Source: Giardia muris (Eukaryota > Fornicata > Diplomonadida > Hexamitidae). From it: a stretch of DNA of 64,000 nt. The stretch spans positions 124,001 to 188,000 of the forward strand of contig CM016926.1 of the NCBI GenBank assembly GCA_006247105.1. The letters run 5' to 3'. Positions 18,209-25,611 of the stretch are shown in pieces; within the stretch, counting starts at the first letter, position 1, and every line of letters begins with the position of its first letter. The notes beneath the pieces are model-generated. The model had not been told where the DNA came from and ran no database searches. It was given only the letters and a program-made list of their open reading frames with translations. The position numbers and the translations under genes were made by a program.

Positions 18209-20671
18209 GTCCTGTATGGGCATCACCTCATCAACATGCTTCATGAGAGATAGATACGTCTGCTCAAGTGAAGGCTGAGTAATCGTGAAGTCATTGATAT
18301 GTGCATCTTGCTTAGCCTTAAGTAAGCGTGCGAACAGGCTCTTGGAATCCATCCCAGCGGATGTATAGCTATAGTATCGGACCGAACTATTCAGAGTTAT
18401 CTGGTTTAAGCTGTTCGCCTCAAGACCCTCGAGATAGGTGTGCAGCTTTAAGGAGTCGGGCGCATGAGGATCGTCATACTTCACGCTGACGAGGACTTGG
18501 CCAGTATTCATCGCTCGAATCCGTGCCGGATGTCCAACGCTAACCAGCCTTCCGCCGTTCATGAAGACGATCTTCTTGCAATACGTGTCTGCCTCTTCCA
18601 AGGAGTGTGTCGAGACCAGAACCGTACGGTTCTTTGAGAGGTCGCATATGATTTCCCAGAGCTGGGTACGCGCTTGGATATCCAGCCCGGAGGTCGGCTC
18701 ATCCAGAAGTAGGATGGACGGATTATTGCACAAGCTGCACGCAACTGATAGTCGTCGACGCCATCCTCCTGATAACACATCGGCCTTGACGTTCAGGAAC
18801 TCGCGGAGGCCCAGGAAGTCGTCGTTAATGACCATGTGCAACACATTCCAGTCCGGATCCGATCGACATTTGTTAAGCATCGATAACATATGATAGAACC
18901 GAAGGTTCTCCTGGACCGTCAATGTCTTAAAGAGGAGAGCGTCATCCTGGAAGCAGATCCCTACGGAAGCGACGAGATGAAGACGTAATGAGCTGCTGGC
19001 TTGAACTACTGAGTGGCCGTTGAGATACACGTCGCCACCGGTAAAGTCATTGTGTAGGATGATCGACCGAAAGAGAGATGTCTTTCCACAGCCATTAGGC
19101 CCTACGATGCAGACGATATTGCTTTCCTCGTCGGGTGTGAGTCTAAGGCTAATTCCTCGGACTGCGTGGACGGTGTTTTTCTTCCCGCGGCAACGCTTCT
19201 CGGTGGTATATATGACATGCAGTTCATCTATAAGGACTCGACCGAAGGCCTCCTGATAGTTAGTAAAGCGTTGGTTTTGGAGCTCCTCCTTGACAGCCTC
19301 GATCTCTTGCTGGACCCCATGCATAAAGACGCCGCTTTCGGGATAGATTTCTTGCCGTTCAAGGAGTCCAACCTCTTCTTCATCCCTCAGAGGCCTCCGT
19401 TTTCTATAATGATGCGCAAATGGCTTATCAAAAAGATACAGCAATAACGAGCCTAACAAGGCATAAAGACAGGTGGTTAGACAATACCAAATAAGTCCTC
19501 GAGTGAGTAGAGCCTCTCCCATATCGAGAACGCTACCCTTACCTCGAGAATGAACGCCGTAATAGGCCAAGGTCGCGTATAACTTTGTCAAGAGTGTGGT
19601 AGGAAAGATAGTGAGTGCGAGATCGATATAGAATGGAATGGCCTCCCCAACGAAGCTTGAGACGAACGAAGGGACATAGAAGAGTAAGAGGAGAAGGTTA
19701 GGGAAACTATTGCGAAATGTCTCTCGTCGTTTGAAGAAATAACATAGAGCGAAACCAATGGTCGCGATCTCAAGGCTAGCGGAGAAGATGCAGAGGATAG
19801 ATACGAGCATGTTGAGCTGCGCCCACCCGGTCCCCGTCACATACGTTGCAAGATAACTGACCAGAAGGCTAATGAAGGTGAGAACGAATATGATGAAGTA
19901 GTGTGCCAGATGGTACGTGTATGGACCTAGGCCGTTTCCATGCATTATGAGCTTCTGGCCACTTATCCGTGCCGAAACCACCGGGTCAAGGAAGCTAGAA
20001 AGGGAGAAGATAGGATTCAACGACAGGATCGTTCTTACGAAAAAGAGGCTAACAAAGCTCATACTCCCCATATCCAACGCCTGTGGAAGAGCATAAACGT
20101 CAATTGTGAGGGGTAACATCACTTCTCCAAAGGCCGTTTCATCCTTACAGTTCTGCACAAATGCATCATGAAAGATTTGATAGACGGCAGCCCCAGCCTT
20201 CGAAGTCTTTCCTAAAACGATTGTCAGGTCTAGGTCCTTACATGAAACATAGCTCCCTATTTGCACGGCAGCTTGATACTGCGCACTAGTATACATGATG
20301 TTCTCCAGAGTCGAAATTGCCGTGCTCTCGTTACTCACAACTCTAGTCAGAAACCTAGGAGCACCACAGTCATAACCCGTCCCCAATACTCCTAATAACC
20401 CCCATTCAGCTTGACTCTGACATACCCCTGGGTCGACACTCCTCCCATCATATTGAACCAGAAGAGGAGAGACCCCACCTTCAATGCGGTACGGATGCAG
20501 ATCAATCCTTTGAACGGATGAAGCAGATTGCATAAGGGTATCGAGTGAATACGCAGAAACGGCGCTGATCACCCCCATGAGCACAAGAGAGAGGATGTAG
20601 AAGATTAGAGGCGCGGGGTGACGCCGCGTATGCCGTAAGAAGAGGTAGAGCGGGGGCCAGATGTGATACAT
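18203..20671 (-). CDS. ABC transporter, half-size, ABCA-like
   Basis: An 822-residue membrane protein. One hydrophobic segment lies near the N-terminus, followed by a large lumenal/extracellular loop and a cluster of spans at about 240-430. A nucleotide-binding domain fills about 460-720 with Walker A GPNGCGKTS, signature LSGGWRRR, Walker B ILLLDEP and H-loop STHS, all intact. The order TMD-NBD and the long first loop fit ABCA-type half transporters, which often move lipids; the substrate is unknown. To work it would have to dimerise. The start at 20671 faces the proteasome gene across 13 bases, and the stop overlaps that of the ankyrin gene. Confidence 0.85.
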   Translation of the reverse strand: MYHIWPPLYLFLRHTRRHPAPLIFYILSLVLMGVISAVSAYSLDTLMQSASSVQRIDLHPYRIEGGVSPLLVQYDGRSVDPGVCQSQAEWGLLGVLGTGYDCGAPRFLTRVVSNESTAISTLENIMYTSAQYQAAVQIGSYVSCKDLDLTIVLGKTSKAGAAVYQIFHDAFVQNCKDETAFGEVMLPLTIDVYALPQALDMGSMSFVSLFFVRTILSLNPIFSLSSFLDPVVSARISGQKLIMHGNGLGPYTYHLAHYFIIFVLTFISLLVSYLATYVTGTGWAQLNMLVSILCIFSASLEIATIGFALCYFFKRRETFRNSFPNLLLLLFYVPSFVSSFVGEAIPFYIDLALTIFPTTLLTKLYATLAYYGVHSRGKGSVLDMGEALLTRGLIWYCLTTCLYALLGSLLLYLFDKPFAHHYRKRRPLRDEEEVGLLERQEIYPESGVFMHGVQQEIEAVKEELQNQRFTNYQEAFGRVLIDELHVIYTTEKRCRGKKNTVHAVRGISLRLTPDEESNIVCIVGPNGCGKTSLFRSIILHNDFTGGDVYLNGHSVVQASSSLRLHLVASVGICFQDDALLFKTLTVQENLRFYHMLSMLNKCRSDPDWNVLHMVINDDFLGLREFLNVKADVLSGGWRRRLSVACSLCNNPSILLLDEPTSGLDIQARTQLWEIICDLSKNRTVLVSTHSLEEADTYCKKIVFMNGGRLVSVGHPARIRAMNTGQVLVSVKYDDPHAPDSLKLHTYLEGLEANSLNQITLNSSVRYYSYTSAGMDSKSLFARLLKAKQDAHINDFTITQPSLEQTYLSLMKHVDEVMPIQDS

Positions 20672-20684
20672 CCGTACTCAAAAA
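20672..20684. promoter_or_regulatory. 13-bp bidirectional promoter
   Basis: Only 13 bases, ending CTCAAAAA toward the proteasome gene, separate the start codons of two divergent genes. Giardia initiators are short A/T-rich elements at the start codon, so this spacer must serve one or both sides; upstream elements would lie inside coding sequence. Confidence 0.55.
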
Positions 20685-21332
20685 ATGTTGAAGACGATTC
20701 CATATACTCCCGTCAATCCAACCCTATCCGCTCCTCCTCAGCAGAGCCTAGGGACCACAATCATTGTCATGAAGTACGCGGGAGGAGTGCTCCTCTGTGC
20801 GGATACGCGTGCCACGATGGGTCCAATGGTCGCGAATCGAATCATCTCGAAGATCTGTCCGATTACAGACAAGATTTACACGTGCATCGCAGGGGGTGTG
20901 GCACATGCGCAGTTCCTCGTCAAGGAGGCGCATCGACACATGCTCAACCATCAACTGGACCTTGGGAACACTACAGCCTCGGTGAAGACCGCCGCGAACC
21001 TTCTGAGCTTATATAATCACACGTACCGTGACTTCCTGCGCGCCGCCTTCATCCTTGGTGGCGTTGACGACACAGGCTTTCATTGCATCAATGTGATGAT
21101 TGGAGGATCCGTTATTGAGTCTGATTACGCCATCTCCGGCTCGGGCGGGGTATACATACAGGGATTGATGCGTGACCTATATAGGCCAGACCTGACTCGT
21201 GCAGAGGCGATTGCACTTGGACATCGTCTTCTTTCAAATTCGACCCATTTCGACTCCATGTCCGGTGGGGTCATGCGTTATACCGCGATCGAGACAGAGG
21301 GGATCGCGGAAGAAGGGGTCCGAACTTATTAA
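20685..21332 (+). CDS. PSMB6: 20S proteasome subunit beta type 1 (caspase-like position)
   Basis: A 215-residue beta subunit of the 20S core proteasome. A 23-residue propeptide ends in Gly23, and Thr24 would be the catalytic N-terminal Thr after processing (GTTIIVMKYAGG). Mature Asp17, Arg19 and Lys33 are all present, so the site looks active. Features placing it as beta1 are ANRIISKICPITDKI and SGGVMRYTAI near the end. Residue 45, which sets cleavage preference, is Ile rather than the Arg usual in beta1. Some segments (DTRAT, LGGVDDTG) recall beta2, so the subtype is likely but not certain. AGTGAA at about 21355 would be the poly(A) signal. Confidence 0.85.
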   Translation: MLKTIPYTPVNPTLSAPPQQSLGTTIIVMKYAGGVLLCADTRATMGPMVANRIISKICPITDKIYTCIAGGVAHAQFLVKEAHRHMLNHQLDLGNTTASVKTAANLLSLYNHTYRDFLRAAFILGGVDDTGFHCINVMIGGSVIESDYAISGSGGVYIQGLMRDLYRPDLTRAEAIALGHRLLSNSTHFDSMSGGVMRYTAIETEGIAEEGVRTY

Positions 21333-21428
21333 CGTCAATAGTTATTATGTGACGAGTGAAGGAGCCGTTCACTTTTCTTCTATAGAGGGACTTGTAACCG
21401 TATCCTTTGAGCCAGTGAGGGACCTCCT

Positions 21429-22934
21429 CTACACGTTAATATTCTGGGGGATGCGGGCCTTGGAAAGGGCGGTTGTCGAGGCTGCACGCTTGGCCATTGA
21501 CTCTGCAGCGGTCGCACGGCTCAAGGCTATTTGCAGCTCCGATTTCAGTCGGATGATCTCGCGATTGTTCTGCGAGCAGACCTCCATCAGGTCTGCATAG
21601 CTCAATTTCTGATTGTCAGGCGTACTGATCCCAGCGAGGCAACGCTTCAGTTGGGTTAGTTCTGCCTGAACGGTCTTGTACTTGGCCTCTGCAACCTGGA
21701 CCCTTTCCGTGAGCTCCGAAATTTCCCGATTCTTGGCCTCGAGCTCGGCATTAGTCTCTTCTAAGGCTCGACGGAGCTGGTCGACATCTGAGGCATAAGC
21801 ACCCTGGGGCTTATATGAAGGCGGGCTCTTGACAACGACGCTACTGGACGCCGACTCTCTAGAACGTGTGATCTTTGGTGTCTTCGGGACACTCCCTTTG
21901 AAGTCTCTTTTCTCACTATCGTCAATCCCGCTTTGCGGTCCCTTGCCGTCACTGACCGTACTAGGCTTGTTAACTGAGGCTGTACTCTTCTCAAGGGACT
22001 CAGCTCCATTCGATTCGGGCTTTCGAGACCGTGATGTGTGTAAACCCAATGGCATACTAAGCCCTGGCTGGTCATAGTTATATGAGATGAATTCAAGGAC
22101 CATGGTGGCCGAAGGACGAGAAGTAGGGTTCAACTCAAGCATGAGATCGATGACGGAGGTGAGGCGACTGGAATAACTGCTGGGAAGTGGCCTGCGGGTC
22201 TCGTTCTTGATGCGCCGACGAAGGTCGTCTATTGATGGGGACGTATATGGCAAGCGAAAGGAACAAAGCTCGTAGAACGTTACCCCTAATGACCAAATGT
22301 CTGCCTTCGCCGTGTATCCTTGTCCACCAAGAACCTCGGGGGCCATGTAAAGGGGAGTTCCCGCACGAGTGGTCGTCATATCTGAAGTATTTGACATCAC
22401 ACGACAAAACCCGAAATCCGCCAACTTGATGGCACCTGTTTCGTCAATGAGTAGATTCTCGGGCTTGACATCTCGATGGATGACCAGCTTGGGAGTTGCC
22501 GTGCCAGTGCCTTGACTAGGTTTAAAAGGGGCATGACAGTATTCAAGAGCCCGAAGGACCTGACGCATGATGTTGATGATGTAGCTCTCCTCAAGGTGCT
22601 TCCCGACTCGCTTTGCGTTCATCTTCGTCGTCGCAAGGTCGCCGTTTGAACAATATTCCATGATGATATATAGAACCTCTGAGTTCCGATCATGAATGAT
22701 CTCATAATGGCGAATGACGTTCGGATGGGAGAGGGTCGTGACTACGTTGACCTCCTGCTCCAGGATCTCGCGCTCCTTCGCTTGCATGTTCGCATAGCAA
22801 ATCTCCTTGCATGCATAGACCTTCTTCGTCACCATGTGCTCCACACGATAGACCTTTCCGTAGCTCCCCGACCCACATAACCCAATGACCCGGTATGTAT
22901 TATTCAGGCATGGCTGATCTATGTGGGTAAGCAT
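21429..22934 (-). CDS. NEK-family serine/threonine kinase with coiled-coil tail
   Basis: About 501 residues. The N-terminal kinase domain (about 10-285) has a glycine loop GSGSYGKV, Lys in YACKEI, the catalytic loop HRDVKPEN, DFG and MAPE, so it should be active. An insert of Gly/Thr/Pro lies just before HRD. The region about 290-385 is Ser/Pro/Lys-rich, and about 390-500 is a coiled coil of Glu/Lys heptads. The layout is that of NEK kinases, greatly expanded in Giardia, many acting at flagella, basal bodies and mitosis. I place the start at 22934 (MLTHIDQ), preceded by CAAAATAGAA; ATGs at 22949 and 22979 would overlap the divergent helicase. Confidence 0.88.
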   Translation of the reverse strand: MLTHIDQPCLNNTYRVIGLCGSGSYGKVYRVEHMVTKKVYACKEICYANMQAKEREILEQEVNVVTTLSHPNVIRHYEIIHDRNSEVLYIIMEYCSNGDLATTKMNAKRVGKHLEESYIINIMRQVLRALEYCHAPFKPSQGTGTATPKLVIHRDVKPENLLIDETGAIKLADFGFCRVMSNTSDMTTTRAGTPLYMAPEVLGGQGYTAKADIWSLGVTFYELCSFRLPYTSPSIDDLRRRIKNETRRPLPSSYSSRLTSVIDLMLELNPTSRPSATMVLEFISYNYDQPGLSMPLGLHTSRSRKPESNGAESLEKSTASVNKPSTVSDGKGPQSGIDDSEKRDFKGSVPKTPKITRSRESASSSVVVKSPPSYKPQGAYASDVDQLRRALEETNAELEAKNREISELTERVQVAEAKYKTVQAELTQLKRCLAGISTPDNQKLSYADLMEVCSQNNREIIRLKSELQIALSRATAAESMAKRAASTTALSKARIPQNINV

Positions 22935-22947
22935 TTCTATTTTGTGC
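22935..22947. promoter_or_regulatory. 13-bp bidirectional promoter between NEK kinase and DEAH helicase
   Basis: Between the preferred start codons lie 13 bases, TCTATTTTGTGC-like and A/T-rich on both strands. Read toward the kinase it is CACAAAATAGAA, a good Giardia initiator. The element explains the preferred starts on both sides. Confidence 0.55.
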
Positions 22948-25071
22948 ATGAGTCGAAGGCGTTCAAGCCAGCAGACCATCTCTCAGGCCCGGACGAAGCT
23001 TCCGATCTACCCCCTCCGCGATGCCATCGTGAACGCGATGATCAACGGGAAGCATCGAGTCACCATCGTCGCCGGAGCCACTGGTAGTGGGAAGTCGACT
23101 CAATTACCTCAATACCTTCATGAGGGTGGCTATATCAAGTCCCGCCTGACGATAACGCAGCCTCGTCGGGTTGCTGCGATCTCCTTAGCTTCATACGTCG
23201 CGCGTGAGCAAAAGACAACGCTTGGAAAGTTGGTAGGTTATTCTGTTCGTTTTGATGATAAAACTACGCCTGGAGTCACCAAAATCCGCTATGCAACTGA
23301 TGGGACCGTCGTGCGTGAAGCCTTGCTCGACCAGAGCTTCAGAAGTGACAGTATTATCATCGTTGACGAGGCTCATGAACGCTCAGTCAATACCGACCTT
23401 CTTCTTGGTCTTTTAAAGGTTGCCCTTGGGAAGAACCCGAATCTTCGGGTAGTTATAATGTCTGCTACTTTGAACGCCCAAGTGTTTGCAACATTCTTTG
23501 GGACCGAGTCCATCTACGTAGTGCAAGGACGTCAGTTTCCTATCCATCACCATTTTACGCTTGAGCCCGAAAGGAGCTATCAGGACGGAGTTATTGCTTG
23601 TCTACAACAGATTTGTGAGACCGAGCCGAAAGGAAACATCCTCGTCTTCCTTCCGGGAGAGCATGAGATTACCAGTGTTCTTGGAGTCATGCAGCACCAT
23701 TGTCAGCTTTTTGATGTGTTGTATACCACGTCCGATGACGAGCTCGATTCCGCTCACATTGATGATGATCAGACCACTAATTCTCTCTTGACGAGGCTTA
23801 AGCATGACGATGGAGTCGATGGGAGAGAGAAAGTCATCTTGCCAGAGGGTGCTAAGAGAGTTCAGATTCTTCCACTGTATGCAAACCTCAGCCTACAGGA
23901 ACAAGTGCGTGTCTTCGAGCCTACGCCCTCGGATGTGAGGCGCATCATTCTTGCGACTAACATTGCTGAAACCTCGATCACTGTCCCGGATATCCGTTAT
24001 GTGATCGATTGCGGATATACGCGCCAGAAGGTGCACCATTCCCGACTTAACCTATCCAGTCTTGTGACGGTCCCATGCTCTCGTGCCTCTGTCATGCAGC
24101 GGGCAGGACGTGCAGGACGTGTTATGGAGGGCCATTGTTATCATATCTATACGTATGAGACCTTTTGCCAACTGGAGAAGCATGATACCCCGGAGCTTCT
24201 TAGGACATATCTTATGCCTGTGTATCTGATTATGTTGGCATGTGGGATCACAAACCCTATGGCCTTTGATTTCCCCTCTCCTCCGCCTTTAGATGCACAA
24301 CGGGCCGCTATCGAACGCCTCGCACATATGGGTTGTTTAGATATCAGTGCTAGCCTGGTAAGTGTGGAACAAGGCCTCAAGCTATCAACTCTTGGAAAAG
24401 ATATAGTTCGGTTCCCAACCGATCCCGAGATGGCTGTAGCTATCTTAGCAGCTAGGAGCTTCGAGCGCGAGGTGGTAGAAAGTGTCATCGGACTCGTTGC
24501 ACTCCTTTCTGGAGATTTGGTCTATATATCCGTCTCTGATCCAGAACTTCAGAAGCAAAGTAGGATAGCACAGAGCCAATTCAGTTCGCATTCAGGAGAC
24601 CATATTATGCTCTTAAACGTCTGGAATGCTTATCGTGCAGAGACTCAGGACCAAGTTGGATGGTGCAAACGGCATTTCCTCTCACATCGTTGCCTATCAT
24701 ATGCAGAAAAGGTTTACACCCAGCTGCTTACTACCTTCGATGAAGGGTTTAGTGGGGATGAACCACAAAGAAAGACAAAGATCAAACAATTCAGCTCAGA
24801 AACTTGCACAGACCAGAACGTTATAGCACACGTTCAAACATTAGATCTGGACAGCAAGGTTCTATATTGCTTTTGTCGTGGCTATGGGGCGAACGTAGGG
24901 CGTCTCGGAGAGGATCGTCGGACATATTCGACAAGTGCCGGAGATGCCCGTATTCATCCGAGCTCGTGTCTTCGTAGCTTCCCCGCCGTCGTCCTCTTTC
25001 ATGAGATCGTCAGGACCTCGAGCATATACATGCGAATGGTTTCCGAGGTCCCTGCTACATGGGTCATGTGA
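22948..25071 (+). CDS. DEAH-box RNA helicase
   Basis: About 707 residues with every DEAH helicase motif: Walker A GATGSGKST (residues 43-51), DEAH near 139, SAT, the motif-V segment NIAETSITVP and motif VI QRAGRAGR. Winged-helix, ratchet and OB-fold segments follow to the C-terminus. It uses NTP hydrolysis to remodel RNA-protein complexes. The short N-terminal extension suggests a Prp43-like core more than Prp22 or Prp16, but paralogue assignment needs a tree; a role in splicing or ribosome maturation is inference. The start is set at 22948 (MSRRRSS) by the A/T-rich spacer. Its last 8 bases overlap the end of a convergent ABC fragment. Confidence 0.9.
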   Translation: MSRRRSSQQTISQARTKLPIYPLRDAIVNAMINGKHRVTIVAGATGSGKSTQLPQYLHEGGYIKSRLTITQPRRVAAISLASYVAREQKTTLGKLVGYSVRFDDKTTPGVTKIRYATDGTVVREALLDQSFRSDSIIIVDEAHERSVNTDLLLGLLKVALGKNPNLRVVIMSATLNAQVFATFFGTESIYVVQGRQFPIHHHFTLEPERSYQDGVIACLQQICETEPKGNILVFLPGEHEITSVLGVMQHHCQLFDVLYTTSDDELDSAHIDDDQTTNSLLTRLKHDDGVDGREKVILPEGAKRVQILPLYANLSLQEQVRVFEPTPSDVRRIILATNIAETSITVPDIRYVIDCGYTRQKVHHSRLNLSSLVTVPCSRASVMQRAGRAGRVMEGHCYHIYTYETFCQLEKHDTPELLRTYLMPVYLIMLACGITNPMAFDFPSPPPLDAQRAAIERLAHMGCLDISASLVSVEQGLKLSTLGKDIVRFPTDPEMAVAILAARSFEREVVESVIGLVALLSGDLVYISVSDPELQKQSRIAQSQFSSHSGDHIMLLNVWNAYRAETQDQVGWCKRHFLSHRCLSYAEKVYTQLLTTFDEGFSGDEPQRKTKIKQFSSETCTDQNVIAHVQTLDLDSKVLYCFCRGYGANVGRLGEDRRTYSTSAGDARIHPSSCLRSFPAVVLFHEIVRTSSIYMRMVSEVPATWVM

Positions 25072-25606
25072 AGTTGATTCCCTTTGGGAATGGTTCAACC
25101 ATTCCTGCCACCATCAAGAAGACCTCCTCAAGACTCGTGAAGGAGACCCCGAACTCAAGAACGAAGCTCCCCTCACGGTTCTTCTCACGTGACATAGCAT
25201 CGTAGAGATATGAGATTGGGTTTCCCGGTGGTATGATAAAGAAGGACCGTGTCTGTTCTGGATCGGAGGGTAGTAGCTCGCGACGATGAAGACGGGACTC
25301 GGGTGCTGCGCAAAAGACTAGACGATCTAAGCTTGTAGCAAATGTAGTCTTGTGTATCACTTGAAGACGGAAACCAGACCCGAACCGCGTCTTCAAATGC
25401 TCACGTGTTCCAATACATCGTAATTGACCGGCTACCATGATCCCAATGCGTTGTGCAAGGGCATCGGCTTCTTCCATACTATGGGTAGTCAAGATGATGG
25501 TCTTCCCCTGCTTTGCTTCCTCGATCGTCCTCCACACGGCTCGCTTCGTGACCGGGTCGAGCCCCGTGGTGGGCTCATCAAGGAAGATGACACGTTGTGG
25601 GTCCAT
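25064..25606 (-). pseudogene. Isolated C-terminal half of an ABC nucleotide-binding domain
   Basis: The 180-residue frame begins MDPQRVIFLDEPTTGLDP, i.e. at Walker B, and continues through the D-loop and H-loop (LTTHSMEEADALA) to the ABCA-type C-terminal region. Walker A, the LSGG signature and all membrane spans are missing, so it cannot hydrolyse ATP alone. Five bases (ATAAA) separate it from the stop codon of the V-ATPase gene upstream, and ATAAAATG looks like a native initiator, so it may be transcribed. It is either a truncated copy left by recombination or, less likely, a small protein reusing the fold. Its 3' end overlaps the helicase by 8 bases. Confidence 0.7.
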
Positions 25607-25611
25607 TTTAT

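Noticed and set aside
21199..21600. Plus-strand frame continuing beyond the proteasome beta1 stop, suggesting a frameshift
   Set aside because: The beta1 frame already reaches a normal C-terminus; the other frame is antisense to the NEK kinase end.
22890..22900. GTATGT inside the NEK gene and near 50485 in RUVBL1 as intron donors
   Set aside because: Both encode conserved residues in continuous frames and no Giardia-type 3' site follows nearby.
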